DNA of 64,000 nucleotides from Candidatus Dormiibacter inghamiae (GTDB lineage: Bacteria > Chloroflexota > Dormibacteria > Dormibacterales > Dormibacteraceae). The DNA lies in assembly GCA_016464825.1 (NCBI GenBank), contig JAEKNQ010000035.1, positions 58,175 to 122,174 on the forward strand. The letters run 5' to 3'. The notes under the pieces were generated by a model that made no database searches, was not told where the DNA came from, and saw nothing but the letters and a program-made list of their open reading frames with translations. Of the stretch, positions 8,529 through 17,027 are shown piece after piece. The translations under genes were made by a program, and so were the position numbers. Position 1 is the stretch's first letter; each line of letters starts with the position of its first letter.

Positions 8529-9701
8529 ATGAGCGTTCGCCTGAGCGGCAAGGTTGACGGCTTCCCGGATTCGGTGATTCGGAACATGACCATGCGCAAC
8601 CTGCGGCTGCACGGGCCGGCGCGGGCTGTCAACTTCGCCCAGGGCTTTCCTGACTTCGAGCCACCGCCTGAGATAGTCGTCGCCGCCCAGGCGGCGCTGG
8701 ACCGAGGTGGTGACTACCACCAGTACGCCATCACCTGGGGCGCCCCGACCCTCCGCGAGGCAATCGCCGCCTACCAGTCCCGCGTTTGGGACAGGCCTGT
8801 CGACGCCGAGAACGAGATCAGTGTCGTCTGCGGCGCCACTGAAGGGATGCTCGCCGCGCTCTTCACAACCGTCGAGCCGGGCGACGAGGTGATCGTCTTC
8901 GAGCCGTTCTACGAGTGCTATGTGCCTGACACGGTCCTGGTCGGGGCGCGGCCGCGATTTGTGCCGCTGCGCTCACCTGACTGGCGGTTCGATCCCGACG
9001 AACTACGCTCCGCCTTCACCGCCCGGACGAAGGCCATCATCGTCAACACGCCTCACAATCCGACAGGCAAGGTCTTCAGCCGCGCGGAGCTCCAGCTCAT
9101 CGCCAAGCTCTGCCAGGAGCGGGGTGTGACACCCATCACCGACGAGATTTACGAGCACCTGGTCTACGAGGGCGAGCATGTGAGCCTGGCCACCCTGCCC
9201 GGCATGGCGGAGCGGACGATCACAATCAGCGGCGCCAGCAAGACCTACTCGGTGACCGGCTGGCGCATCGGTTGGCTGATCGCACCGCCGCAGCTGACCG
9301 CCGGCATTCGGAAGGTCCATGACTACCTGACGGTTGGTACCGCGCATCCTCTACAGATCGCCGTCGCCGCAGGTCTGCGCCTCCCTGACGCTTTCTACGA
9401 GCGTTATCTGAGTGAGTATCGAGAGCGCCGGGACTTGCTCGTGGCCGGCCTGAACGCTCGCGGCTTTACGGTCTCATCCCCCGCCGGCGCGTATTACGTA
9501 ATGGCCGGGTTCAGCCGCTTGAGTCAGCTGGATGACGAGGCCTTCGCCGAACAGCTGATCGAGACCGCCGGCGTAGCCACCGTGCCGGGCTCGAGCTTCT
9601 ACGCCCACCCCGAGCTGGGCCGCAAGCACGTGCGCTTCAGCTTTCCCAAACGCCTGGAGACCATCGAGCGCGGTCTGGAGGCACTAGCAGGCATCGCCTG
9701 A
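8529..9701 (+). CDS. Class I/II aminotransferase (PLP fold type I)
   Basis: The start at ATG 8529 gives MSVRLSGKVDGFPDSVIRNM and a 390-residue protein. Hallmarks are the NFAQGFPDFEPP substrate region, NTPHNPTGKVF, TDEIYEHLVY with the PLP-contacting Asp-Tyr, and the Schiff-base lysine in SGASKTYSVTGWRIGW (about 240). The arrangement is like aspartate, kynurenine or methionine aminotransferases of subgroup I-gamma; the exact amino acid is unclear. It is the last gene of the dtd/dehydratase/CBS cluster, 17 bp behind it, which suggests a shared role in amino-acid turnover. Confidence 0.88.
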   Translation: MSVRLSGKVDGFPDSVIRNMTMRNLRLHGPARAVNFAQGFPDFEPPPEIVVAAQAALDRGGDYHQYAITWGAPTLREAIAAYQSRVWDRPVDAENEISVVCGATEGMLAALFTTVEPGDEVIVFEPFYECYVPDTVLVGARPRFVPLRSPDWRFDPDELRSAFTARTKAIIVNTPHNPTGKVFSRAELQLIAKLCQERGVTPITDEIYEHLVYEGEHVSLATLPGMAERTITISGASKTYSVTGWRIGWLIAPPQLTAGIRKVHDYLTVGTAHPLQIAVAAGLRLPDAFYERYLSEYRERRDLLVAGLNARGFTVSSPAGAYYVMAGFSRLSQLDDEAFAEQLIETAGVATVPGSSFYAHPELGRKHVRFSFPKRLETIERGLEALAGIA

Positions 9702-9794
9702 GCCTGTCCGCGGTAGGGCGGGCGCCCCGGGCCGGGAGCGGACGTCTTCACATGCGGCGTTGGCGCTACGCGGCCCGACCTCTACGGTGGCCGA

Positions 9795-10223
9795 ATGAGG
9801 GAAATGCGCATCCGCAAGCCACCGTTCGTAGTACTGCTGGTCCTGGAGCTGGCAGTTGTCGCAGGGCTCGGCTACGTCGCTGTCCACCTCTGGCAGCAGC
9901 GAGGCTCAGCGGGCGTCGCCAGAGTGACTCAGCCGCTGCCCTCGGCGATCGGCAGCGACACTCAGCAGCCCTCGGAGGCGCCCCCGATCCCCTCGGCCTC
10001 ACCTTCTCACCGGACCGGCCCGGCCGCCAAGCCGCGCCAAGCGAAGGCCCCCTCGCCGGCTCCCCCGGCCGGCATCAGCAAGCAGCAGGTCGGTCAGCTG
10101 AACCGGGAGGAGGCGCGCTGGGAAGCGAGTGAGTGGAGAATTCTCTCCCAGGCGACACGCGCCGCCGAGGAGTACCTGCGCAAGGTTGTGCTCCCGATAG
10201 TGGTGGCTACCGAGCGGCGTTGA
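9795..10223 (+). CDS. Unknown single-pass membrane protein
   Basis: The 142-residue product has one N-terminal membrane helix (VVLLVLELAVVAGLGYVAVHLW, cited by ends only: about residues 12-33), then a Pro/Ser/Ala-rich linker of about 60 residues and a charged helical C-terminus. It looks like a membrane-anchored extracytoplasmic protein. No family is recognised. It overlaps tail-to-tail by 17 bp with the exporter gene on the other strand. Start could also be the ATG at 9804. Confidence 0.5.
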   Translation: MREMRIRKPPFVVLLVLELAVVAGLGYVAVHLWQQRGSAGVARVTQPLPSAIGSDTQQPSEAPPIPSASPSHRTGPAAKPRQAKAPSPAPPAGISKQQVGQLNREEARWEASEWRILSQATRAAEEYLRKVVLPIVVATERR

Positions 10224-11685
10224 GGCTTCGGGCGGTGTTGGCCGGCAGCTGGTCAGAAGGGCTGCCTGGTGCTCTCAACCAGACAGCGACCAGCACTGCT
10301 GCCAGCACGCACACAGCCGCGGCAATCAGGAAAAGTTCGTGGTACTCCTGCAGGAGCGCTCCCTTGGTGCATGCCTCGAGCGCTGAAACCTGCTGTCCCA
10401 AGTCGGCGCCGCCGGGACTGCCGCAGGAGCGAGCGTCGAAGATCCGCTGAAATCGCGCCAGACCGTAGGCGGTCAGAGCCGCCAGTCCGAGCACCATGCC
10501 CAGCGTGCGGGCCAGGACGACGAGGCTGCCGCCAAGGCCGTGCTGCCGGGGACCCGCCACCTCGATCACCACCGCCGTCAGTGGAGCGATAACCAGCCCG
10601 AAGCCCGCGCCCGCCAGGGCCAGCTCCAGCTCCGCGCGGAGGGGAGAAGCCGTCAGCTCCTGACCGCCCCAGGTGGACATCAGCGCGTAGGACGCTGCCG
10701 CCAGGCACAGTCCGGCGATCGCTGTGATCCTTCTCCCCAGCCGGCCGGCGAGCAGGCCACCGGCCAGCGCTCCCAGCGGCAGGCCGAGCAGAAAGCGGGT
10801 GAGGAGGAGCCCGGCGCTGGTGGTACTCAGGCCGTACACGCCGCGGCCAAGCAGAGGGACCTCGACCAGGGCAATGATCAGCGCCCCGCCGCCGAGAAGG
10901 TTCGCGACCAGGGACGCCCAGAGCGCTGGACTGCGGACCATCGCGCCGCCGATCAGCGGCTCCGGCCGCCGCCGCTGCCACCAGACAAACGCCGCGGCGG
11001 CCGCCACTGAGGCCAGGCCGAGGGGGACCACTGCCGAGTTGAGTGGGTGCCGGCCGGGATCGTCCGGGTAGAGAGCCAGGACGACGAGACCGAGCGCCAA
11101 GCCGAAGAGCCCGGCCCCGAGCCAGTCGACCCCACTGAGCCTGGGCTGTGGCGTCCGCGCGTCATCCCTGCCAGCCGTCAGCAGCAGACCGCCGAGCAGG
11201 ACGGCGGCGAGCGGCAGGTTCAGCCAGAAAACACCGCGCCATGTCCCCAGCCACGCCGCCAGAACGGCTCCCCAGACCGGTCCCAGCACGCTGCCGGCCT
11301 CCTGGATGCCGGACACCCCGCCCAGTGCCGGGGCCAGACGCCCGCCAGAAAAAAGGTCGGCGGCGAGGGCGAGCGAGAGCGGCACCAAGGCGCCGCCGCC
11401 CAGCCCCTGCAGGGTCCGGCCGCTGATCAGCACAGCGCTGGATCCGGCGCTCGCGGTCAACAGCGAGCCCAGTCCGAACAGCAGCAGGCCGGCCGCATAA
11501 GCCGGGAGCCGGCCTCGGGCGTCCGAGAACGTACCCAGCAGTGGCAGGGCGACTACATAGCCGGCCAGGAAGCCGCTGACTATCGGCGTGGCCTGCTCGA
11601 TGTGGTCGATCGGAAGCTCCAATGAGGCCATCATCTGGGGCAGCAGCGTGACCACCGCGTAGGTGTCAACTGCGCCCAGCGCCAA
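10207..11685 (-). CDS. P55-like major facilitator exporter (DHA2, 14 TM)
   Basis: A 492-residue DHA2-type transporter with about 14 hydrophobic helices. Motifs include GAVDTYAVVTLL in the first helix, LGTFSDARGR (MFS motif A), GRTLQGLGGGALVP and GIQEAGSVLGP (motif C). By recall these segments closely resemble mycobacterial P55 (Rv1410c), which exports lipids together with lipoprotein LprG. The LprG-like gene is directly upstream here, in the mycobacterial order. The TTG at 11685 is the only conventional start, but the frame stays open for 21 more codons up to the upstream stop and would restore a full first helix, so a rare start (for example CTG) is possible. Confidence 0.85.
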   Translation of the reverse strand: MALGAVDTYAVVTLLPQMMASLELPIDHIEQATPIVSGFLAGYVVALPLLGTFSDARGRLPAYAAGLLLFGLGSLLTASAGSSAVLISGRTLQGLGGGALVPLSLALAADLFSGGRLAPALGGVSGIQEAGSVLGPVWGAVLAAWLGTWRGVFWLNLPLAAVLLGGLLLTAGRDDARTPQPRLSGVDWLGAGLFGLALGLVVLALYPDDPGRHPLNSAVVPLGLASVAAAAAFVWWQRRRPEPLIGGAMVRSPALWASLVANLLGGGALIIALVEVPLLGRGVYGLSTTSAGLLLTRFLLGLPLGALAGGLLAGRLGRRITAIAGLCLAAASYALMSTWGGQELTASPLRAELELALAGAGFGLVIAPLTAVVIEVAGPRQHGLGGSLVVLARTLGMVLGLAALTAYGLARFQRIFDARSCGSPGGADLGQQVSALEACTKGALLQEYHELFLIAAAVCVLAAVLVAVWLRAPGSPSDQLPANTARSLNAAR

Positions 11686-11748
11686 GCCGATCGCAAACAG
11701 CGCCAGCCGGAGCGCCTGTCGATACGACGGTCGCTGGACGGCCAGGCC

Positions 11749-12555
11749 TCAGCCGCCGGCAGCCGGAGAGGGGTGCGGCTGGCCGGGGGGGACGGCCGGA
11801 GTGGCCGGTGTCCCCGGCGTGCCCGGTCCCGGGGAAGGTTGGCTGCCGGGTGTCGGCAGAGCCGGCGGTGTAACCGTGACCGGCTGGTTCAGCTCTGTCA
11901 GGGTCAGGTCCACGTCCACTGGCTTGGCGCTTTGCAGGAAGTCGCCGGAGAGCTTGACGCGCCTTACCAGGTGATCCTGCTTGCCGGCCCAGATCGAGGC
12001 CTTGACATCAGAGGCTGGCGCCTGACCACCCAGCGTTTGGCCGATGTCGACCGCGGAATAGGTGGTGTCGACGTGGTTGCAGTCCACCCCTTTCACCTGC
12101 TCAGCACCTGCGTACTTAGGCTGGCGGCCGCGCGGCAGCACGGCCGGCAGTCCGTGGCTGGAATCCAGAACCTGGGCCAGATCCGGGATGCTCACCCCTG
12201 AGTTGCCGCTCAGCTCCGTGAAGCTGGCAAAGGGCAGTCGGATGTAGGCGCGGCCGCCCGTGGTGACGAGCCGCACGTCAAGCAGATAGTCACCGCGCTT
12301 CACCTTCACCACCACGTCGCTGTTGCTGGGCCGGCTGATATGACCGCTGGCCGAGACGAGCTCCAGGCCCTGCAGGGTGATGCCGGAGCCGAACTTCGCC
12401 GAGATCGCCGCACTCTGGAGGCCGGCCATGGCGCTGCCAGCCTCCTGCAACACCTGTTTGGCGTCAGGCGGCTTGACAACCTCGGCCGGGTTGGCAGAAC
12501 AAGCGGCTGAAACCAGCAGCAGCGCCGCTAAACAGATTCGCCACGCTCGGCTCAT
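11749..12555 (-). CDS. LppX/LprAFG-family lipoprotein (LprG-like)
   Basis: The 268-residue product has a lipoprotein signal ending in LLLVSAAC (Cys19) and a domain of the LppX_LprAFG type (about 30-225), a half-barrel that carries lipids across the periplasm in mycobacteria. Support comes from its layout, the VDCNHVDTTYSAVDIG segment and the adjoining exporter gene. The last 40 residues are a Pro/Gly/Thr tail not usual for LprG. It is the first gene of a two-gene operon with the P55-like exporter; the exporter frame follows its TGA directly. It probably delivers a lipid or glycolipid to or from the exporter; the lipid is unknown. Confidence 0.8.
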   Translation of the reverse strand: MSRAWRICLAALLLVSAACSANPAEVVKPPDAKQVLQEAGSAMAGLQSAAISAKFGSGITLQGLELVSASGHISRPSNSDVVVKVKRGDYLLDVRLVTTGGRAYIRLPFASFTELSGNSGVSIPDLAQVLDSSHGLPAVLPRGRQPKYAGAEQVKGVDCNHVDTTYSAVDIGQTLGGQAPASDVKASIWAGKQDHLVRRVKLSGDFLQSAKPVDVDLTLTELNQPVTVTPPALPTPGSQPSPGPGTPGTPATPAVPPGQPHPSPAAGG

Positions 12556-12657
12556 GTTCTAAATCAAAGCACCGCCAACCCGGTCTCGGTGACAGACCCG
12601 TCGGTGCAGCCATAACAAAGGTAGCGGCCGTTGGCGGGAGCGTGCCGAGAGCTCAGC

Positions 12658-13911
12658 TCAAGAGTCCCCCGGAGAATCGTTGGCTCGGACGAGAATCCGC
12701 ACAGGGCGATCCAGGAAGAAGTAATCCCAGGCCCAGTTCAGCAGAGTGGCCAGACGCGCCCGGAAAGTGACAATGTTGATCAGGTGGACGACCAGCCAGA
12801 CGGTCCAGCCGAGGAAGCCGCTGAGGCGGACCCCGCCGATCTGCGCCACTGCTGAATTGCGGCCGATGGTGGCCATGATCCCGGGATCGCGGTAGCGGAA
12901 AGGCTCCAGGCTGGTGCCGCGGAGGTCGGCTGCGATGGTCCGAGCCACATGCCGAGCCTCCTGCATGGCAGGCTGGGCCAGCATCGGCAGGTCTTCGTGC
13001 GCCGCCAGGTCGCCGATCACGAAGACCTGAGGCCGCTCCGGCAGGCGAAGGTGACTGTCGACAGGTACCCGCCCTTGACGCCCGAGCGGCACGTTGAGCA
13101 GCTTGCCGGTGTCGGCGGCTCGCACGCCGGCCGTCCAGACCACAGTGCCGGCCTGGAGTGTGCTGCCGTCACTCAGGTGCAGCTGCCCGGTCTCCACCTT
13201 CTCCACCATGACTCCCAACCGGATAGCCACCGACTTCTTCTCCAGTGAGTGCAGGGCGGCGGCGGAGAGACTTGGGTGGAAGGCGCTGAGCAGACGATCG
13301 GTGCCCTCGATGAGGGTGACGCGCGCTCGGCCCAGATCGAGCTGGCGAAAGTCCTTGCGCAGCACCAGCCTGATCAGCTCGGAGAGGGCTCCGGCGAACT
13401 CGACCCCTGTGGGTCCACCGCCGACCACTGCGAAGCTCAGATACGGCTGGCGCTGCTCAGCCGGAGCCCAGCTGGCCCGCTCGAAGATCTCCAGGATCCA
13501 GTTGCGCAGCGCGAGGGCCTCGGGCAGATCCTTCAGGGCCAGTGAACGCCGCTCCAGCGATCGGTTGCCAAAGTAGTTGTTCACACTGCCAGTCGCCAAT
13601 ACGAGGTAATCGAATGGGAGGTCACCCCGATCGGTCTCCAGCTGTCTCAGTTCGAGGTTCACACCTGTCATATCCGCCAGGCAAAAATCGCAGTTCTTCA
13701 GCGGACGGACCAGCTTGCGAACTGATTGCGCCACCTGGGATGGGTCCAGGAGCGACGTGGAAACCTGGTAGATGAGCGGCGTGAATAGGTGATAGTTGTT
13801 GCGATCGACGAGCGTCACGTCGACGGGTACGCGCCGCAGTGCTCGGGCAAGTGTCAGGCCGCCGAAGCCCGCGCCCACGATCACCACGCGCGGCCTGGCC
13901 GGCCGGGTCAT
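12658..13911 (-). CDS. ndh: Type II NADH dehydrogenase (NDH-2)
   Basis: Start at ATG 13911 gives MTRPARPRVVIVGAGFGG and 417 residues. It has the FAD-binding GxGxxG (VVIVGAGFGGLTLARAL), the NADH-binding second Rossmann motif (FAVVGGGPTGVEFAGAL, about 160-176), and the third FAD motif VFVIGDLAAH. The C-terminus holds hydrophobic helices (GFLGWTVWLVVHLINIV) suited to membrane attachment, as in NDH-2. The enzyme passes electrons from NADH to quinone without pumping protons. It begins 2 bp after the stop of the LigD polymerase gene, an unusual operon partner. Confidence 0.9.
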   Translation of the reverse strand: MTRPARPRVVIVGAGFGGLTLARALRRVPVDVTLVDRNNYHLFTPLIYQVSTSLLDPSQVAQSVRKLVRPLKNCDFCLADMTGVNLELRQLETDRGDLPFDYLVLATGSVNNYFGNRSLERRSLALKDLPEALALRNWILEIFERASWAPAEQRQPYLSFAVVGGGPTGVEFAGALSELIRLVLRKDFRQLDLGRARVTLIEGTDRLLSAFHPSLSAAALHSLEKKSVAIRLGVMVEKVETGQLHLSDGSTLQAGTVVWTAGVRAADTGKLLNVPLGRQGRVPVDSHLRLPERPQVFVIGDLAAHEDLPMLAQPAMQEARHVARTIAADLRGTSLEPFRYRDPGIMATIGRNSAVAQIGGVRLSGFLGWTVWLVVHLINIVTFRARLATLLNWAWDYFFLDRPVRILVRANDSPGDS

Positions 13912-13913
13912 GC

Positions 13914-14837
13914 TCACACTGCGTCCGGCAGCCGCTGCCGGAGCTTCAGCACCGGCTCGAAGAGGTCGCCCTGCCCCTGGAACCGCGAGAGAACAGTTTC
14001 CCAATCGAAGACCAAGAGGTTGGGATCTCCCTCCTGCAGGCACTGCTCCACCTCTTCCCAGGTCACAGGCGTGGAGACTGTCGGCAGCGCCCGGGCCCGC
14101 AGCGAGTAAACACTCACTGTCGTCTTGTATTGATCGTTCTGGCTCCAGTCGATCAGTACCTTGCCCTCGCGCAGGGTCTTGCGCTGCATGTGGACCACGT
14201 GGTCAGGTTTCTCTCGCTCCAGCTTCTGGGCGAGCCCCTTACTGATTTTCTTCGTCAAGGCATAGTCGACACTTGGATTGTTCAAGGGCACATAGAGCTG
14301 CAGCCCCTTCGAGCCGGAGGTCTTGCAGTAGGACTTGAGCTTGTGGCCTGCGAACCACTCCTGCAGCCAGATGGCAACCTGGCAGCACTCGACGATGGTG
14401 GCGGGAGGCCCCGGATCGAGATCGAAGACCAGCATGCGGGGCTGCGGGAGTGCGCGCGCCAGCGAGAGTGACGTGTGCAGCTCGATGGTGCCCAGCTGGC
14501 CCAGCCAGACCAGAGTCGGGAGGTCTTCGACCAGGCAGTAGAACATGTCGCGGTTGTTTCCGTGGGACCAAACCTTGGCGGTTTTCACCCAGGGCGGTCG
14601 GTGCTTGGGGCAGTTCTTCTCGTAGAACATCATGCCGTCCACGCCGTCGGGATAGCGCTTCAAGGTGAGCGGCCGGCCTTTCAGATGAGGCAGCAGCGCC
14701 GGTGCGATCTTCGTGTAGTACTCGATCATCTGACCCTTGCGGAAGCCGGCTTCAGGCCAGAGGACCTTGTCCAGATTGCTCAGCTTCAGGAGGCGGTCTT
14801 CCACCCGCACCTCCACGGGCTTCGAAGCGGGGCTCAC
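13914..14837 (-). CDS. ligD: LigD-type polymerase (primase-polymerase) of end joining
   Basis: The GTG at 14837 overlaps the ligase stop by 4 bp and gives 307 residues. It matches the POL domain of LigD: LSNLDKVLWPEAG, YYTKIAPALLPHLKGRP, MLVFDLDPG with the catalytic aspartate pair, the KTSGSKGLQLYVP loop, and VLIDWSQND with the third metal-binding Asp. This archaeo-eukaryotic primase-like polymerase fills gaps and adds nucleotides during non-homologous end joining. In many bacteria it is fused to the ligase; here it is a separate gene. No Ku gene is in the window. Confidence 0.93.
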   Translation of the reverse strand: MSPASKPVEVRVEDRLLKLSNLDKVLWPEAGFRKGQMIEYYTKIAPALLPHLKGRPLTLKRYPDGVDGMMFYEKNCPKHRPPWVKTAKVWSHGNNRDMFYCLVEDLPTLVWLGQLGTIELHTSLSLARALPQPRMLVFDLDPGPPATIVECCQVAIWLQEWFAGHKLKSYCKTSGSKGLQLYVPLNNPSVDYALTKKISKGLAQKLEREKPDHVVHMQRKTLREGKVLIDWSQNDQYKTTVSVYSLRARALPTVSTPVTWEEVEQCLQEGDPNLLVFDWETVLSRFQGQGDLFEPVLKLRQRLPDAV

Positions 14838-16288
14838 CGGGCCGGCCTCTCGCGAACCACGGTTTTCGGATCCTTGTCCTGGCGTAGGCCTTTGAAGGAG
14901 GGAGCGCGGAGTTGACCTCCCGTGGTCCACTCGGCAAATTCGAACTCAGCAACCAGAACCGGCTCCACGAATCGCACCGCCCGGGGCGGCTTGCCGGCTG
15001 CAAAGGGTGAGGTACCACTAGCCAGCGGCTCGAGCAGGGCCTGCAGCTGGTCAAGCGTCTTATCGGTGAAGCCTGTGCCTACCTTGCCCGCGTACACGAA
15101 GTTCTCGCCCTCCCAGTAGCCCACGAGCAGCGAGCCGATACTGCCAGCCCGCCGTCCCTCGCCCGGCATCCAGCCGCCGATGACCAGCTCCTGCCGCCAA
15201 TGGTTCTTGATCTTGAGCCAGGCTCCACTGCGCTTCCCCTGGTCGTAGGCGCTGTCGAGCTTCTTGGCCATGACGCCCTCCAAGCCCAGCCGGCTGCTGG
15301 CTTCCAGCATGGTTCCACCACCGCCGACCTGGTGCTCGGGCACCTGCCAGGTGGCTCCCGCCAACTGAAGTTCCTGCAGCCTGCCGCGGCGCTCTTGGTA
15401 AGTCCTCGCCAAGAGGTTTTCGCCGTCCAGGTAGAGGAGATCGAAGATCAGAAAGGCGACAGGCACCTCGGCCTGCTTCCGCCTGATCTGCGCCGGCGCC
15501 GTCAGGCCCATGCGCTGCTGCAGGCGCTCGAAGCTGGGTGCCCCGTTTTCGCCCAGGGCCACAACCTCGCCGTCCAGCACCATCGTGCGACCACCCTGAG
15601 CTTCGGCCAGGGCACGGAGCTCCGGGTAACGCGCTGTCACGTCCTCCTGATTGCGCGTGATCAGACGCAGCCGGCCGCCATCGATGAAGGCCACCGCCCT
15701 GATGCCGTCCCACTTGAATTCGTAGGCCCAGGCCTCCTCTGGCGTCGGCAGGCCGGCGGCCAACTTGGCAAGCATCGGCCTTACCTGCTCGGGCGCCGCC
15801 TCGAAGCCTGCCTTCTGGGGGGGATCCATGCGGTGCATCATCCAGTTCTTGCCGTCGGTCTGGAACAGCACATAGCGGCCCTCGATCCGCTGGCCGTGAA
15901 GCGTGATCATGACCTCCTTCTTCTTGGCTTCCAGCTCCCATTTGTGGCTCTCGTAAGTGCCGCGATCCCAGACGCTCACGTGCCCGGCACCGTAGTTGCC
16001 GGCGGGAATCTCGCCTTCGAAGCCGCCGTACTCCAGCGGATGGTCCTCGACGTGAACAGCCAGGTGGTTGCGCTTGGGGTCCTGAGGGATTCCGCGCGGC
16101 ACCGCCCATGAGACGAGTACGCCGTCGCGCTCCAGGCGGAAGTCCCAGTGCAGACGGCGGGCGTGGTGCTCCTGCACCACGAAGCTCAGCCGGCCCTGAC
16201 TGGGCGTCAGTCTTGCTTGGCGCTCACCGGCCGGCTCGACGGTGGCCTGGAAGTCGCGCTTCTGACGGTAGCTGTTGACATCGCCCAC
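14834..16288 (-). CDS. ligD: LigD-type phosphoesterase plus ATP-dependent DNA ligase
   Basis: A 484-residue protein with two LigD domains. Residues about 30-150 are the 3'-phosphoesterase (HHARRLHWDFRLE, LAVHVEDHPLEYGGFEG), which cleans 3' ends. Residues about 170-480 are the ligase: nucleotidyl-lysine motif I in EFKWDGIRA, motif III-like FLIFDLLYLDGENL, motif IV EGVMAKKLDS and motif V WLKIKN, followed by an OB-fold. Together with the overlapping polymerase gene it makes a full LigD set in the order PE-LIG then POL. Its promoter must lie in the 172-bp divergent gap shared with the TetR gene. Confidence 0.94.
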   Translation of the reverse strand: MGDVNSYRQKRDFQATVEPAGERQARLTPSQGRLSFVVQEHHARRLHWDFRLERDGVLVSWAVPRGIPQDPKRNHLAVHVEDHPLEYGGFEGEIPAGNYGAGHVSVWDRGTYESHKWELEAKKKEVMITLHGQRIEGRYVLFQTDGKNWMMHRMDPPQKAGFEAAPEQVRPMLAKLAAGLPTPEEAWAYEFKWDGIRAVAFIDGGRLRLITRNQEDVTARYPELRALAEAQGGRTMVLDGEVVALGENGAPSFERLQQRMGLTAPAQIRRKQAEVPVAFLIFDLLYLDGENLLARTYQERRGRLQELQLAGATWQVPEHQVGGGGTMLEASSRLGLEGVMAKKLDSAYDQGKRSGAWLKIKNHWRQELVIGGWMPGEGRRAGSIGSLLVGYWEGENFVYAGKVGTGFTDKTLDQLQALLEPLASGTSPFAAGKPPRAVRFVEPVLVAEFEFAEWTTGGQLRAPSFKGLRQDKDPKTVVRERPAR

Positions 16289-16460
16289 CCCTCCAGAATC
16301 GCAGATACGACCGGTCTGGGTGGTGGCGACGGCGTCGGCGCAGCAGAGCGACCACCTAGCCCGAGTCGCGGCGAGCAGTGGCCAGTACCCACCACTCTCT
16401 CTTCCGCTATTTCATGTTACTGTCACTAATATCAAACCATCAGACCGCCGTACTTATCGC

Positions 16461-17027
16461 ATGATGGCGCGCGCTCAGACGTCAGCCGCTACCGCCGAAC
16501 GCATCCTCGATGCGGCTGTCGACGTCTTCTGGGAACTGCCCACTGACAAAATCTCTCTGGATGAGGTGGCCCGGCGGGCCGGAGTCACCGTGCAGACAGT
16601 GATTCGCCGCTTCGGCGGCAGGGATGCTCTCTTTACTGCGGCCGGTGCGCGCGAGTCCGAGAGGATTCGCCGGCAGCGCGATGAAGCAATTCCCGGCGAC
16701 CCCGCCAGCGGGGTTCGTGCTCTGCTAGACCATTACGAGGTCTTTGGAGATCGTGTCCTCAAGATGCTGGCCGAGGAGGAGCACAATCCGGCGCTGCGTT
16801 CGGTGGTCGCTCAGGGCCGAACCGTCCACCGAGACTGGTGTGCCCGCGTCTTCGCCGCGGCCCTCGCGCCGACTCGTGGTTTGAAGCGGGAGCGCCGGCT
16901 GGCCCAGTTCGTGGCGATCTGCGATGTCTATATCTGGAAGCTTCTCCGCCGTGATGGCGCTCTGAGTCGCAACCAGACCGAGGTCGCCTTGGTCGAGCTC
17001 CTGAATCCGTTACTGGAGGAATCCTAA
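16461..17027 (+). CDS. TetR/AcrR-family transcriptional regulator
   Basis: The 188-residue protein starts at ATG 16461. The N-terminal helix-turn-helix is clear: ERILDAAVDVFWELP, then ISLDEVARRAGVTVQTVIRRF (two parts, about residues 14-55). The rest is a helical ligand domain of usual length. Its stop TAATG overlaps the start of the glycosyltransferase gene by one base, so the two form an operon and the regulator probably controls that gene, responding to a small molecule. The divergent LigD operon may share the control region. Confidence 0.88.
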   Translation: MMARAQTSAATAERILDAAVDVFWELPTDKISLDEVARRAGVTVQTVIRRFGGRDALFTAAGARESERIRRQRDEAIPGDPASGVRALLDHYEVFGDRVLKMLAEEEHNPALRSVVAQGRTVHRDWCARVFAAALAPTRGLKRERRLAQFVAICDVYIWKLLRRDGALSRNQTEVALVELLNPLLEES

